39,129 nucleotides of DNA from Allomuricauda sp. CP2A (GCF_001683915.1 NZ_LXTT01000035.1:1-39129), one strand, 5' to 3'; counted from the first letter of the stretch, positions 8,403 to 17,115 are shown. Translations and numbers: made by a program. Notes: a model not told the origin generated them from the letters alone.

Positions 8403-9542
8403 ATGATTGCTAAAGACAAGAAAATAAAATTGAACGCCATAGAAGAAGCCATTGAGGACATCCGTCAAGGCAAGGTCATTATTGTGGTGGATGATGAAAA
8501 CCGGGAAAACGAAGGCGATTTTTTAGCCGCAGCGGAACTCATTACCCCAGAGACCGTAAACTTTATGGCCACCCATGGGCGTGGGCTTATCTGTGCCCCC
8601 CTTACCGAAGGTAGATGTAAAGAACTCGGACTCCACAAAATGGTGACACATAATTCCGACCCTCTGGAAACCGCTTTCACCGTATCGGTGGATTTAAGGG
8701 GAAATGGGGTAACCACAGGAATTTCAGCAGCGGATAGGGCCAAAACAGTTCTGGCACTGACCGATTTGGCTACAAAACCCCATGAACTGGCCCGACCAGG
8801 GCATATTTTTCCGTTAATCGCCAAAGAAGGTGGTGTATTGCGCCGTACAGGTCATACCGAGGCCGCCATAGATTTTGCCCGTTTGGCCGGATTGGAACCT
8901 GCAGGGGTCATTGTGGAAATCATGAACGAAGATGGCAGTATGGCCCGATTGCCCCAATTAATGGAAGTGGCCAAAAAGTTCGACCTGAAAATTGTGTCCA
9001 TCGAGGATTTGATTGCCTATCGTATGGAGCACGACAGCCTTATTGAACTCAAGGAATCCTTTAGCATGAAAACCCGTTTTGGGGAGTTTCGACTGCGTGC
9101 TTACCAGCAGACCACCAACAATCAAGTGCACATTGCCTTGGTAAAAGGGAACTGGAAATTGGGGGAGCCGGTTCTCACCCGTATTAATTCCACTTTGGTG
9201 AACAACGATATGTTGGGCACCTTGACCAACAATCCTGATGAGGCGTTGCAACGCATGTTCAATGTGTTGAATTCTGAAGAAAAAGGCGCCATGATCTTTA
9301 TCAACCAGGACAATCAATCCATGAATTTGTTGAGCCGCCTGGCCGAGTTTAAAAAATTGCAGGCCCAAGGCATTGACAAAGCACCTAAAATTGATATGGA
9401 CACCAAAGATTTTGGTATTGGAGCGCAAATCCTTCACGATTTGAACATTTCCAAGATTCGGTTGTTGTCCAACTCAGGACAGACCCGCCGCGTGGGAATG
9501 GTGGGCTATGGTTTGGAGATTGTGGAGTATGTGAATTATTAG
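8403..9542 (+). CDS. ribB: 3,4-dihydroxy-2-butanone 4-phosphate synthase (RibB) fused to a degenerate GTP cyclohydrolase II-like domain
   Basis: The N-terminal half (about residues 10-205) is a complete DHBP synthase, which turns ribulose 5-phosphate into the four-carbon riboflavin precursor. It carries DDENRENEGD, THGRGLICAPL, DRAKT, RPGHIFPL and RRTGHTEAAID. The C-terminal half (about 210-379) aligns with RibA (GTP cyclohydrolase II), but the three zinc cysteines of the usual HSEC...RCDCG segment are gone (here INSTLVNNDMLGTLTNNPD). The usual RQEGRNIGL reads NQDNQSMNL, and LLTNNP reads LLSNSG. The second domain is therefore predicted to lack cyclohydrolase activity and may be structural. 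The gene follows the LptF/G gene by 4 bp and ends the operon. Confidence 0.9.
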   Translation: MIAKDKKIKLNAIEEAIEDIRQGKVIIVVDDENRENEGDFLAAAELITPETVNFMATHGRGLICAPLTEGRCKELGLHKMVTHNSDPLETAFTVSVDLRGNGVTTGISAADRAKTVLALTDLATKPHELARPGHIFPLIAKEGGVLRRTGHTEAAIDFARLAGLEPAGVIVEIMNEDGSMARLPQLMEVAKKFDLKIVSIEDLIAYRMEHDSLIELKESFSMKTRFGEFRLRAYQQTTNNQVHIALVKGNWKLGEPVLTRINSTLVNNDMLGTLTNNPDEALQRMFNVLNSEEKGAMIFINQDNQSMNLLSRLAEFKKLQAQGIDKAPKIDMDTKDFGIGAQILHDLNISKIRLLSNSGQTRRVGMVGYGLEIVEYVNY

Positions 9543-9588
9543 ATGTTAGAAAAAAGACTCAAGACCATTTGTGCAAATTGGTGTAATT

Positions 9589-9607
9589 CCTGCCTTCGGC
9601 AGGCAGG
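9589..9607. repeat. CCTGCC-type palindromic intergenic element
   Basis: CCTGCC-TTC-GGCAGG forms a perfect 6-bp stem and is followed by a further CAGG. It lies between the convergent ribB and DegT genes, where it could act as a weak two-way terminator. Related copies occur near 34.9, 36.7, 36.8 and 39.0 kb. Confidence 0.65.
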
Positions 9608-9621
9608 CGTGTCAAGCCTAT

Positions 9622-10815
9622 TTACATGGATGATTGGATAACTTCCAACATTGTTTTGGCTCTTTTCTTCATTTCAGCCTCAGTCCAACCCAATTTTATC
9701 AAACAGGAAATATTTCTGCCTACCCAAAGGTCAGATGCGGAAAAATCAGCCTTGCTGTAGTCGGGCAAAGACTCTTTTACATCTTTTGGTAGCTTGCCCA
9801 AGGATTTTTGGTTGGTCAAATGCTCCCATTTCCGATAATAATGCCAATTGTTGTTGTACCAATAGAAGCAGGCATCCACTCCCTTGGCTCCCAAAGCCTG
9901 ATGTGCTTTTTGGGCCACTTCTTCCGAAGGAAGGAAAAAACTCAAAAAGGAATAATTTTCCTCCCCTCCCTCAGGAACCCTTCTAAAAACTACTTCGGGA
10001 ATGCTGGACAGCGCTTCCCGCAATATCGTATAGTTTCTTTTTTGTAGGGCGATAAATTCGTCCAGTCGGGAAAGCTGGGCCAAGCCCACAGCGGCATTCA
10101 ATTCAGAAATACGAAAATTATACCCCAAAAATGGATGCTGCTCTGCTCCCCTATCCGTTCCGATATGGTCGTGGCCATGATCTGCATATTTATGGGCATT
10201 TTGGTAATAGGCCTCGGTATTGGTGATTACGGCACCGCCTTCCCCACAGGTAATGGTCTTTACATAATCGAAAGAAAAACAGCCCAAATCCCCGATACTG
10301 CCCAAAGGTTTTCCGTGATAGCTACCTCCAATAGCCTGACAAGCATCTTCCACAAGCAACAGCCCATATTTTTGACATAGACTTTGAAGCGCATCCAAAT
10401 TTGCCATGGAACCGCACATGTGCACGGGCATCACCACCTTGGTGTTGGGAGTGATGGCCTTTTCCACTGCGTCAGGGTCCAAAGTCAAGGTATCGTCAAC
10501 ATCTACCAAAACCGGAATGGCACCCAGTGCCAAAATGGACTCAAAACTGGCCACAAAGGTGAAGGTGGGCATAATGACCTCATCCCCCGCCCCTACTCCG
10601 GCACTGGCCAAGGCCACGGTCAGCGCGGCAGTACCACTGCTCACCAAATGAACGTGTTGGGCCTGCATCCGTTGTGCCAAAGCTGCTTCAAGTTCCTTCG
10701 CCTTCCAATGTCCGTTGCGCATTCCATCAAATCCGTAGCGCATCAACACACCAGAATCGAGCACATCCTGTACCTGTTTGCGTTCTTTATCTCCAAAAAG
10801 TTCAAAACCCGGCAT
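9622..10815 (-). CDS. DegT/DnrJ/EryC1/StrS-family PLP aminotransferase
   Basis: This is a 397-residue sugar/cyclitol-aminotransferase-type enzyme. Landmarks are SSGTAALTVAL (PLP phosphate site, about 58-68), DEVIMPTFTFVAS, VEDACQAIG (the Asp that contacts the PLP nitrogen), and FDYVKTITCGEGGAV with the Schiff-base lysine in VKT (about residue 190). The C-terminus is normal in length. Family members transaminate keto sugars or cyclitols in glycan or antibiotic pathways, but no other sugar-biosynthesis gene is nearby, so the substrate is unknown. It is 17 bp downstream of a TSUP transporter gene and probably co-transcribed. The convergent neighbour ribB is separated by a small palindrome. Confidence 0.85.
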   Translation of the reverse strand: MPGFELFGDKERKQVQDVLDSGVLMRYGFDGMRNGHWKAKELEAALAQRMQAQHVHLVSSGTAALTVALASAGVGAGDEVIMPTFTFVASFESILALGAIPVLVDVDDTLTLDPDAVEKAITPNTKVVMPVHMCGSMANLDALQSLCQKYGLLLVEDACQAIGGSYHGKPLGSIGDLGCFSFDYVKTITCGEGGAVITNTEAYYQNAHKYADHGHDHIGTDRGAEQHPFLGYNFRISELNAAVGLAQLSRLDEFIALQKRNYTILREALSSIPEVVFRRVPEGGEENYSFLSFFLPSEEVAQKAHQALGAKGVDACFYWYNNNWHYYRKWEHLTNQKSLGKLPKDVKESLPDYSKADFSASDLWVGRNISCLIKLGWTEAEMKKRAKTMLEVIQSSM

Positions 10816-10832
10816 TTCCTATTATTTAAATT

Positions 10833-11585
10833 TTAAAAAAACCACAATTTTATCGCCATCACAATCACGGCCACAATCAAAAAGGTCTTGATGAACCCAT
10901 CGCCCTTTTTTACCGAAAACCGACTGGCCACCCAAGCTCCTGTGCCATTGCCGATGGCCAAGATAAAGCCCAATTTCCAATTGACCTTATCATTAAAAGC
11001 AAATACGGCCAATGCGGAGAGCATGTAAATAAAGACCACGGCCACCTTGGTGGCATTCACCCGAACCAAATTCATCCGATTGACAAAATGCATGAACAGC
11101 ATCATTAAAAAGCCCAGCCCGGCATTGATAAACCCACCGTAAATCCCGAAAAAGAAAAAAGCCACAATACTCAACCACAAGTATTTTCCAGTGAGTCGTT
11201 CCTGCATCTCCTCCAACCGCATCTTGGGCTTAAAAATAATGATCAATACCACCATCACCATGATTATGGCCAGAATCCTATTAAAAGTCTCCCCTTTGAC
11301 ATCAATCGCAATATAAGCACCCAAAATGGAGCCGAAAAAAGCGGAAATCCCCAAATACACATTGAACGGATAGGTGGAAATACCCTTACTTTTAAAACCT
11401 GCCGTAGCCAAGGCTGTCTGAATAACAATGGCCACCCGATTGGTTCCGTTGGCCACTGGCGCGGGCAATCCCAAAAAAATAAGGGTCGGTAAGGATAGCA
11501 GGGAACCGCCCCCCGCCACGGTGTTAATGAAGCCTACCGCAAAACCTACAACCACCAAAAGCGGATAGTGATACCATTCTTCCAT
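10833..11585 (-). CDS. TSUP-family (TauE/SafE) membrane transporter
   Basis: This inner-membrane protein of 250 residues has about eight hydrophobic segments arranged as two related halves. The family hallmarks are GFAVGFINTVAGGGSLLSLP near residue 20 in the first half and FFGIYGGFINAGLGFLMM at about residue 140 in the second. TSUP proteins move sulfur-containing or organic anions such as sulfite, taurine-derived compounds or sulfoacetate. The cargo here is unknown. It is the first gene of a two-gene minus-strand unit with the DegT aminotransferase. Confidence 0.85.
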   Translation of the reverse strand: MEEWYHYPLLVVVGFAVGFINTVAGGGSLLSLPTLIFLGLPAPVANGTNRVAIVIQTALATAGFKSKGISTYPFNVYLGISAFFGSILGAYIAIDVKGETFNRILAIIMVMVVLIIIFKPKMRLEEMQERLTGKYLWLSIVAFFFFGIYGGFINAGLGFLMMLFMHFVNRMNLVRVNATKVAVVFIYMLSALAVFAFNDKVNWKLGFILAIGNGTGAWVASRFSVKKGDGFIKTFLIVAVIVMAIKLWFF

Positions 11586-11647
11586 TGCCGTAAAAGTACT
11601 AGGTAATTTTAGAAACTTTGGAATGAAAAATTTAAAGTTTATAAACT

Positions 11648-11678
11648 TTTACAGAACCAAAAAAGCTTTATATATTTG
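11648..11678 (+). promoter_or_regulatory. Promoter of tRNA-Ser
   Basis: TATATTTG at 11671-11678 is an exact TAnnTTTG box. TTTAC at 11648-11652 lies 20 bp upstream, the same TTTAC variant seen ahead of tpx. The transcript would begin near 11685 and include a GC-rich inverted repeat (CCCGCC 11681-11686 / GGCGGG 11702-11707) before the mature 5' end. Confidence 0.5.
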
Positions 11679-11721
11679 CACCCGCCTACGCAAAAGGCTT
11701 CGGCGGGCAAGCCCGCAAATT

Positions 11722-11806
11722 GGAGGAATGGCAGAGTGGTCGAATGCGGCAGTCTTGAAAACTGTTGAGGGTCACACCTCCGGGGGTTCGAATCCCTCTT
11801 CCTCCG
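11722..11806 (+). tRNA. tRNA-Ser (anticodon UGA)
   Basis: The cloverleaf can be drawn by hand. The acceptor stem GGAGGAA pairs with TTCCTCC, the anticodon stem is GCAGT/ACTGT with loop CTTGAAA and anticodon TGA at 11756-11758, a long class II variable arm lies between (GAGG...CCTC), and the T arm is GGGGG-TTCGAAT-CCCTC. The discriminator base is G73, as expected for serine. CCA is not encoded (CAA follows), so it must be added enzymatically. An intrinsic terminator follows. Confidence 0.95.
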
Positions 11807-11830
11807 CAACCAAGCACACAGCTTGGAATA

Positions 11831-11864
11831 AAAAACCGCAGAGTCTGGCTCTAGCGGTTTTTTT
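11831..11864 (+). terminator. Intrinsic terminator after tRNA-Ser
   Basis: AAAAACCGC-AGAG pairs with CTCT-a-GCGGTTTTT around a 5-nt loop, followed by a T run. It starts 25 bp after the tRNA 3' end. Confidence 0.85.
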
Positions 11865-11900
11865 GTTTCAGGATGTTGGCATCTGCAAAATGCATTAGGC

Positions 11901-11917
11901 AATTCCTCTTCCTCCGC
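11901..11917 (+). repeat. Direct repeat of the tRNA-Ser 3' end (att-like)
   Basis: AATTCCTCTTCCTCCGC repeats the tRNA's own T-arm/acceptor end at 11791-11807 (AATCCCTCTTCCTCCGC) with one mismatch in 17, exactly 110 bp downstream. Such 3'-end copies are left by integrases that use tRNA genes as attachment sites, or by loss of a tandem tRNA. No integrase is present in the window. Confidence 0.6.
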
Positions 11918-12083
11918 TCAATGACAGGCAAAAGCCCCTATTCAAGTGCTCTTTTTTGGCGGACAATTTTTCCAATCATAAAATCACAACCATACTTACC
12001 ATCAACAAATACTTGGAAATTAAGGTGTGAGGATTACACCATTTTTTATACCTTTTTCGCGCCAAACGCACCAAACCGAAAAA

Positions 12084-15000
12084 ATGAGGCACACTAAACT
12101 TTTAAATGTGGGCATGCTCCTTGGGCTGCTCACTGTTTTTTCCTGTAAAAAGGAACCCCTAAAACCTATTGAGACCCCAGTTGTTATTGCGTTGGACTCT
12201 ACATACCTTAATGAAAAAGTTGCGGAAGCCAAAAATATGGGCTCAATCCAACTGGCAGATGGCCTTCAGCTTAGCCTTTGGGCTCCCGATACGCTTGCCC
12301 CAGATCCCATTGCCATGGATATTGATGCCCAAGGTCGTATTTTTTTCACCCGTACCAACCGTCAAAAAAATTCGGAGTTTGATATCCGTGGGTATCGGCA
12401 TTGGATGACCGCCTCCAACAGTTTTGAAACTGTGACCGATAGAAAGAATTTTTTGCACGAAACCTTTGCACCGGAAAAAAGTGAGGAGAATTCGTGGTTA
12501 CAGGACTTAAATGCTGATGGTAGCCACGATTGGATGGATTTAGCCGTGGAAGAGGAAGAAGTGTGGCGATTGGAAGATGCAGACAACAACGGTGTTGCTG
12601 AAAAAGCGACCCGGGTGGTACACGATTTTCATGATGTGGAAACCGATGTTACCAATGCGCTGTTGATTGATGACGAAACACTTTTTGTGGGTGTTGCACC
12701 AGACATGTGGCGCATGGAGGATACCAACGGTGACGAAGTTTTTGATACCAAAACCGCTTTGGCCACAGGCTTTGGCGTCCATATTGGTTTTAGTGGTCAC
12801 GGAATGTCGGGTGCGATCATGGGTCCCGATGGCAAACTCTATTGGGGCATTGGCGACATTGGGGCCAGTATTACCGATAAAAAAGGGAATCGGTATCCGT
12901 ATCCCAACCAAGGTGTGATCGTGCGCAGCAATCCAGATGGGTCAGATTTTGAGGTGTTTGCCCATGGCCTACGGAATACCCACGAATTTGTTTTTGACAA
13001 GTATGGCAATATTATTTCTTCCGATAATGATGGTGACCACCGTGGGGAAAGTGAACGCTTGGTGCATATTGTGGAAGGCTCCGATGCAGGGTGGCGCTCC
13101 AACTGGCAATACGGCAAGTATACCGACCCCAAAAACAACGGATACAAAGTCTGGATGGATGAAAAGTTCTATTTGCCTCGATGGGAAGGCCAAGCTGCGC
13201 ATATCATCCCTCCCATTATGAATTATCACAATGGCCCAACGGGAATGGTTTTTAATCCCGGAACAGCTTTAGGTTCAGACTGGGTGGACAAATTCTTCTT
13301 GGTCGAGTTTGTGGGCGACCCTGCGCTTTCCCATATCTGGTCCTTCGATTTGAAACCAAAAGGCGCTTCTTTTGAACTCAATTCCGAAGTGGACATGCTA
13401 AGTGGCATTTTGCCCACAGCCATCAAATTTGGACCTGATGGTGCGCTTTATGTTGCCGATTGGATGAATGGCTGGGGCACCAAAAATTCGGGTCGTGTCT
13501 GGAAACTGGATGTAACCGATTCAGAAAACGATTTGGCCGAACAACGGGCGGAAACCCAAAAATGGATGACCACGGATTTTGAGGAGTTGGACAATGATGA
13601 ACTGGTCAATTTATTACGGTATCCTGATATGCGTATCCGTCAAAAAGCGCAATTTCAATTGGCAAAAAGCACCTTTTGGGGGTATCGGAGGTTAAAACAG
13701 GTTGCCGAGGAAGATGACCATCAACTGGCACGCATCCATGCCATTTGGGGCATTGGTCAACAGGCAGCAAAAGGTATTGATAAAGCGGAAATTTTGGTCG
13801 GACTTTTGAACGACGAAGACCCGGAGATTGTCGCCCAAAGTTTAAAGGTCTTGGGAGATTTGCGCTATAAGGATGCCAGTCAAAAAATGGTGGCACTGCT
13901 CAAATCCGAAAGCCCTAGAATCCAATTTTTTGCAGCACAGGCCTTAGGACGAATCAAAGAACAAAATGCCGTGCAACCCCTATTGGATATGTTGGGGGAA
14001 AATGCCGATGAAGATGTTTACCTCCGTCATGCCGGGGTGCTGGCCCTATCAAGAATTGGGCAGTTTGAACCCTTGGTCGATTTGGCAAAAAGTGAAAACC
14101 GTTCCCTGAAAATTGCTGCGGTTTTGGCCTTACGTCGAATGAAACGTCCAGAAGTAGCCGTTTTCTTGAAAGATACGGATGAATATCTCGTTACCGAAGC
14201 TGCCCGTGCCATCAATGATGATAAAGGCATTGAAAAAGCCCTTCCAGATTTGGCAACGCTTTTGGAAAATCCAAAATTCAGTTCAGAACCACTTATGCGT
14301 CGTGCCATCAACGCTGCGCTTCGGGTGGGAGGTGAAAAGCAGTTGGATGCCCTAATCAATTATGCCAAGAATGAAAATGTTCCTTCCGTGTTACGGGGTG
14401 AAGCTTTGGCTGCCTTGAGCACTTGGACGGCTCCTTCGGTGATGGACCGGGTTGATGGGCGCCATTTGGGTGAAATAACACGTCCCTTGGAACCTATTCA
14501 AAACAAAATGAGCGGGAGTATGTCAGAATTCTTGGATGATGATACTCCCGAAGTATTGGTAGGAGCACTAAAATTAGTGTCCTCCCTGCAACTGAAAGGG
14601 CACGAAAATCGGTTGGTCCAATTGATGCGCACCCACCCTTCGCCCCAAGCACGGGCCGAGGCCTTGAATGCATTGGGTACTATCGGTTACGACCAATTGG
14701 CCCAAGTCATGCGCATGGGCATGGGTGACGAAAATGCACAGGTTAGACGAACCGCAGTGGGTTTGATCAGTGAATTATCCCTCGCAAAAGAAGAATTGCC
14801 CAGTGTGGTGAATCCCATTTTCAGCAGGGGTGGCATTGGTGAACAACAGGCCATGTTAGAGGTTTTGGCAGAAATGCCCATAGAAAAAAGTGAAGCCGTC
14901 CTTTCCGGTTTATTGCAACAGGCCGGCCAGGGAGGCATTGATGAAGCCGTTATGCTGGATTTGATTGAAGCGGCCTCGAACAACGGTTCACAAAAACTAA

Positions 15001-15491
15001 AAGACCGACTTGCAACGCTACAAAATCAAGGCTATGGCTCCGGTGCTTATACCGAAACGCTTTATGGCGGTAGTTGGTGGGATGGGCAAACTGTTTTTGT
15101 GAGCAATCCAACTGCCCAATGTGTACGTTGTCATGCCCTAAATGGTTCTGGTGGTAAAGTAGGCCCACCCATGGACAATATGGGCAACATGCTTTCACGG
15201 GAACAGATTTTGGAAGCTTTGATAGAACCATCAAAACGAATTGCCCCGGGATACGGTAGCGTAACCTTGACCTTGACCAACGGTCAAGAAGTCACAGGAC
15301 TGTTGGAAGCCGAAAACGAAGAAGGTCTTATTCTACGAACTTCGGATGCCGAACCGCTTGAAGTAGCGCACTCACGCATTCAGAGCAGGCGAAATTTACC
15401 GTCGGCCATGCCAGCCATGGGCAAAATAATCAGCAAGCGTGAACTACGCGATTTGATAGAATATTTGAGTAGCTTGAAAACGGAGGAATGA
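12084..15491 (+). CDS. Large membrane-bound dehydrogenase-type lipoprotein: propeller, HEAT repeats and cytochrome c
   Basis: This exported protein of 1135 residues starts at the ATG at 12084. An upstream in-frame ATG at 12027 would bury the signal peptide. A lipobox ends at C21 (LLTVFSC). Order of domains: a six/seven-bladed sugar-dehydrogenase-like beta-propeller (about 45-480, with GFGVHIGFSGHGMSG, WGIGDIG, HGLRNTHEFVFD, FGPDGALYVADW); HEAT-like repeats (about 500-940); and a C-terminal heme domain with CVRCH (C1013, C1016, H1017) and IAPGYG. This matches the planctomycete-type membrane-bound dehydrogenase plus PVC-type heme-binding domain families, expected to oxidise a carbohydrate or alcohol in the periplasm and hand electrons to cytochrome c. 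The substrate is unknown. It is a single-gene unit with its own terminator. Confidence 0.85.
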   Translation: MRHTKLLNVGMLLGLLTVFSCKKEPLKPIETPVVIALDSTYLNEKVAEAKNMGSIQLADGLQLSLWAPDTLAPDPIAMDIDAQGRIFFTRTNRQKNSEFDIRGYRHWMTASNSFETVTDRKNFLHETFAPEKSEENSWLQDLNADGSHDWMDLAVEEEEVWRLEDADNNGVAEKATRVVHDFHDVETDVTNALLIDDETLFVGVAPDMWRMEDTNGDEVFDTKTALATGFGVHIGFSGHGMSGAIMGPDGKLYWGIGDIGASITDKKGNRYPYPNQGVIVRSNPDGSDFEVFAHGLRNTHEFVFDKYGNIISSDNDGDHRGESERLVHIVEGSDAGWRSNWQYGKYTDPKNNGYKVWMDEKFYLPRWEGQAAHIIPPIMNYHNGPTGMVFNPGTALGSDWVDKFFLVEFVGDPALSHIWSFDLKPKGASFELNSEVDMLSGILPTAIKFGPDGALYVADWMNGWGTKNSGRVWKLDVTDSENDLAEQRAETQKWMTTDFEELDNDELVNLLRYPDMRIRQKAQFQLAKSTFWGYRRLKQVAEEDDHQLARIHAIWGIGQQAAKGIDKAEILVGLLNDEDPEIVAQSLKVLGDLRYKDASQKMVALLKSESPRIQFFAAQALGRIKEQNAVQPLLDMLGENADEDVYLRHAGVLALSRIGQFEPLVDLAKSENRSLKIAAVLALRRMKRPEVAVFLKDTDEYLVTEAARAINDDKGIEKALPDLATLLENPKFSSEPLMRRAINAALRVGGEKQLDALINYAKNENVPSVLRGEALAALSTWTAPSVMDRVDGRHLGEITRPLEPIQNKMSGSMSEFLDDDTPEVLVGALKLVSSLQLKGHENRLVQLMRTHPSPQARAEALNALGTIGYDQLAQVMRMGMGDENAQVRRTAVGLISELSLAKEELPSVVNPIFSRGGIGEQQAMLEVLAEMPIEKSEAVLSGLLQQAGQGGIDEAVMLDLIEAASNNGSQKLKDRLATLQNQGYGSGAYTETLYGGSWWDGQTVFVSNPTAQCVRCHALNGSGGKVGPPMDNMGNMLSREQILEALIEPSKRIAPGYGSVTLTLTNGQEVTGLLEAENEEGLILRTSDAEPLEVAHSRIQSRRNLPSAMPAMGKIISKRELRDLIEYLSSLKTEE

Positions 15492-15528
15492 TTGATCGGT
15501 TAAGACGCTGCTCCTGTAACTATTTTTG

Positions 15529-15552
15529 AAAGCCCCTAAAAGGGGCTTTTTG
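15529..15552 (+). terminator. Intrinsic terminator after the cytochrome lipoprotein gene
   Basis: AAAGCCCCT-AAA-AGGGGCTTT forms a 9-bp stem with a triloop, followed by T residues, 38 bp after the stop codon. Confidence 0.85.
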
Positions 15553-15605
15553 GTTTTGTTCATTGAACTTTGGAATATCTCACAACATAATCTTTTTGGG
15601 CATTC

Positions 15606-16235
15606 TTAAAATGTCTCAAAAAGTTCCGTCATGGGTTTTCTAACCTTTTTCCTAAACTGGGTATGGTCATCGGCTGAGCGATACCCCACTGGGGCAATGA
15701 TACAGGCATTCAGTCCCCTCTTATCCAAACCCAATATTTGATTGTATTTTTCAGGTTCAAAACCTTCCATGGGACACGCATCTATTTTAAGTTCGGCACA
15801 GGCAGTCAAAAGGTTGGACATGGCCAAATAGGTCTGTTTTTCGGACCAGTCATGCCAATCTGTGTCATTCATTCCAGATAAACTCTTTTTGATGAAATCA
15901 CCATAAACCGAAAGCTTTTCCAAAGGGGTTCCCTGCAAAGTTGAAATAGCCTTGATATATTCATCCACATGGGAATCATTTCGCTCGGTATAGTTACAAA
16001 ACACAAAAAGATGTGATGCATCTGTAATTTGTGCTTGATCCCAAGACGCGGCTTTCAGTTTTTCCTTCAAACTTCTTTTTGAAATTATCAAAACCTTATA
16101 TAATTGAAGGCCGTATGAGGAAACGGACAATTGCACTGCTTCCTTTAATTTTTTCAAATCATCCTCATTGACCCTTTGTGATGGGTCAAACTTTTTGGTG
16201 GCATAACGCCATTTTAAACTTTCCAATAATCTCAT
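15606..16235 (-). CDS. Nitroreductase-family NAD(P)H-dependent oxidoreductase
   Basis: This is a 209-residue flavoenzyme of the NfsB/NfnB type. The N-terminal WRYATKKFDPSQRV matches the FMN-phosphate-binding R-x-(S/A)-x-(K/R) region, SSYGLQLYKVLII the glutamine-containing flavin contact, and TACAELKIDACPMEGF the central family motif. The C-terminal VGYRSADDH...KKVRKP ends as in the family. Such enzymes reduce nitroaromatics, quinones or dihydropteridines using FMN. It lies 22 bp downstream of a DMT transporter gene, so the pair looks like one transcript. Confidence 0.88.
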   Translation of the reverse strand: MRLLESLKWRYATKKFDPSQRVNEDDLKKLKEAVQLSVSSYGLQLYKVLIISKRSLKEKLKAASWDQAQITDASHLFVFCNYTERNDSHVDEYIKAISTLQGTPLEKLSVYGDFIKKSLSGMNDTDWHDWSEKQTYLAMSNLLTACAELKIDACPMEGFEPEKYNQILGLDKRGLNACIIAPVGYRSADDHTQFRKKVRKPMTELFETF

Positions 16236-16257
16236 AACCTAAAAAATGTTCAATATT

Positions 16258-16707
16258 CTAATTTTTGTTCATCAAGAAAATCCCCAATGCCATTGCAAAA
16301 ATCCCCAATGCCCTGTTTGTGGCAAGAGGTTCATTGGGAAGGCCAAACCATCCAAAATGTCCGGCAATGGTGGCGAACAGCAATTGGCCGAAAAGCCCTA
16401 GGGATATCATGGTTGATATGCCCAGTTTGGGAATGGTATAATAGTATAGGCAAATACCAATGACACTGAAAAATGCGCCAGAGAACCACAAATATGCCGG
16501 AACCTTTCTGTAAAGATTGAAATCCATCGAAGTCCTTGTCAATGCCAAAACCAACAAGAGCGCAAAAAAAGCACTGAAGACAAAGGCCACCAAAGAGGCC
16601 AGAATGGAACTTTTAAGCTGCACTCCCAATTGGGCATTGAGCCCTCCCTGCATGGCCAAGGAAACTCCACCCAAAATTGCCAGTAAAAAAAAAATGCCTT
16701 TGTCCAT
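16258..16707 (-). CDS. DMT-superfamily transporter, DUF606/YdcZ type
   Basis: The product is a small integral membrane protein of 149 residues with about five hydrophobic helices, beginning FLLAILGGVSLAMQGGLNAQLG (residues 6-27), the typical half-size DUF606 start. Half-size DMT proteins usually work as dimers. The function of the family is poorly known (small-molecule or drug export has been suggested). A perfect -7 box lies 17 bp upstream. The nitroreductase gene follows in the same direction. Confidence 0.8.
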   Translation of the reverse strand: MDKGIFFLLAILGGVSLAMQGGLNAQLGVQLKSSILASLVAFVFSAFFALLLVLALTRTSMDFNLYRKVPAYLWFSGAFFSVIGICLYYYTIPKLGISTMISLGLFGQLLFATIAGHFGWFGLPNEPLATNRALGIFAMALGIFLMNKN

Positions 16708-16723
16708 CTTTACTTATTTACCA

Positions 16724-16731
16724 CAAAACTA
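16724..16731 (-). promoter_or_regulatory. -7 box for the DMT transporter-nitroreductase unit
   Basis: Read on the minus strand this is TAGTTTTG, an exact TAnnTTTG match with a predicted start about 10 nt before the ATG at 16707. The -33 region is T-rich (TTTTTC) rather than TTG. Confidence 0.45.
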
Positions 16732-16774
16732 AGGTTGGAAAAACTGTGAAAAATTAACATAGCTTAATAAAATA

Positions 16775-16788
16775 GGGGCCTATCCCCT
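16775..16788 (-). terminator. Terminator overlapping the stop codon of the ABM gene
   Basis: On the minus strand GGGG-ATAGG-CCCC is followed by TATTTTATT. The stem begins inside the last codons of the ABM-domain gene and the TAG stop lies in the hairpin. Confidence 0.55.
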
Positions 16789-17085
16789 CTTTAAAAAATC
16801 CATGGTTACATTCAATCTATGGATAATGGAGATTGATATACATAATGCCTCCATTTGAGGCCCCAACTCCATGGCATACTTTGGCAGTCTGCTTTTCGAT
16901 TGTACAAAAGTCTCCTCATCGGGCCATTGGGCATAAGCTATGAAATCACCATTTTTATCCGTGTGCAGTCGAGAACCTAAGCTGCTTGCATGTTCCATGA
17001 ATGCCTTGGTCAATTTGGCCCATGCTTTCTTAAATTGTGGCTCTTGTCCTTGAGTCACTTCAAACTTGTAAATAACAACGTACAT
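16780..17085 (-). CDS. Antibiotic biosynthesis monooxygenase (ABM)-domain protein
   Basis: This is a 101-residue single-domain protein with a ferredoxin-like dimeric alpha-beta barrel fold: MYVVIYKFEVTQGQEPQFKKAW at the start, then GSRLHTDKNGDFIAYAQWPDEETF in the middle, the usual ABM strand-helix order. ABM proteins include quinol monooxygenases and heme-degrading enzymes, but many small ones have no known substrate. It is the last gene of a three-gene minus-strand unit (NADPH:FMN reductase, GNAT acetyltransferase, ABM), ending in a hairpin that overlaps its stop. Confidence 0.75.
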   Translation of the reverse strand: MYVVIYKFEVTQGQEPQFKKAWAKLTKAFMEHASSLGSRLHTDKNGDFIAYAQWPDEETFVQSKSRLPKYAMELGPQMEALCISISIIHRLNVTMDFLKRG

Positions 17086-17115
17086 TGTAAACTGTTTTAA
17101 AATTACCCTGATAGG

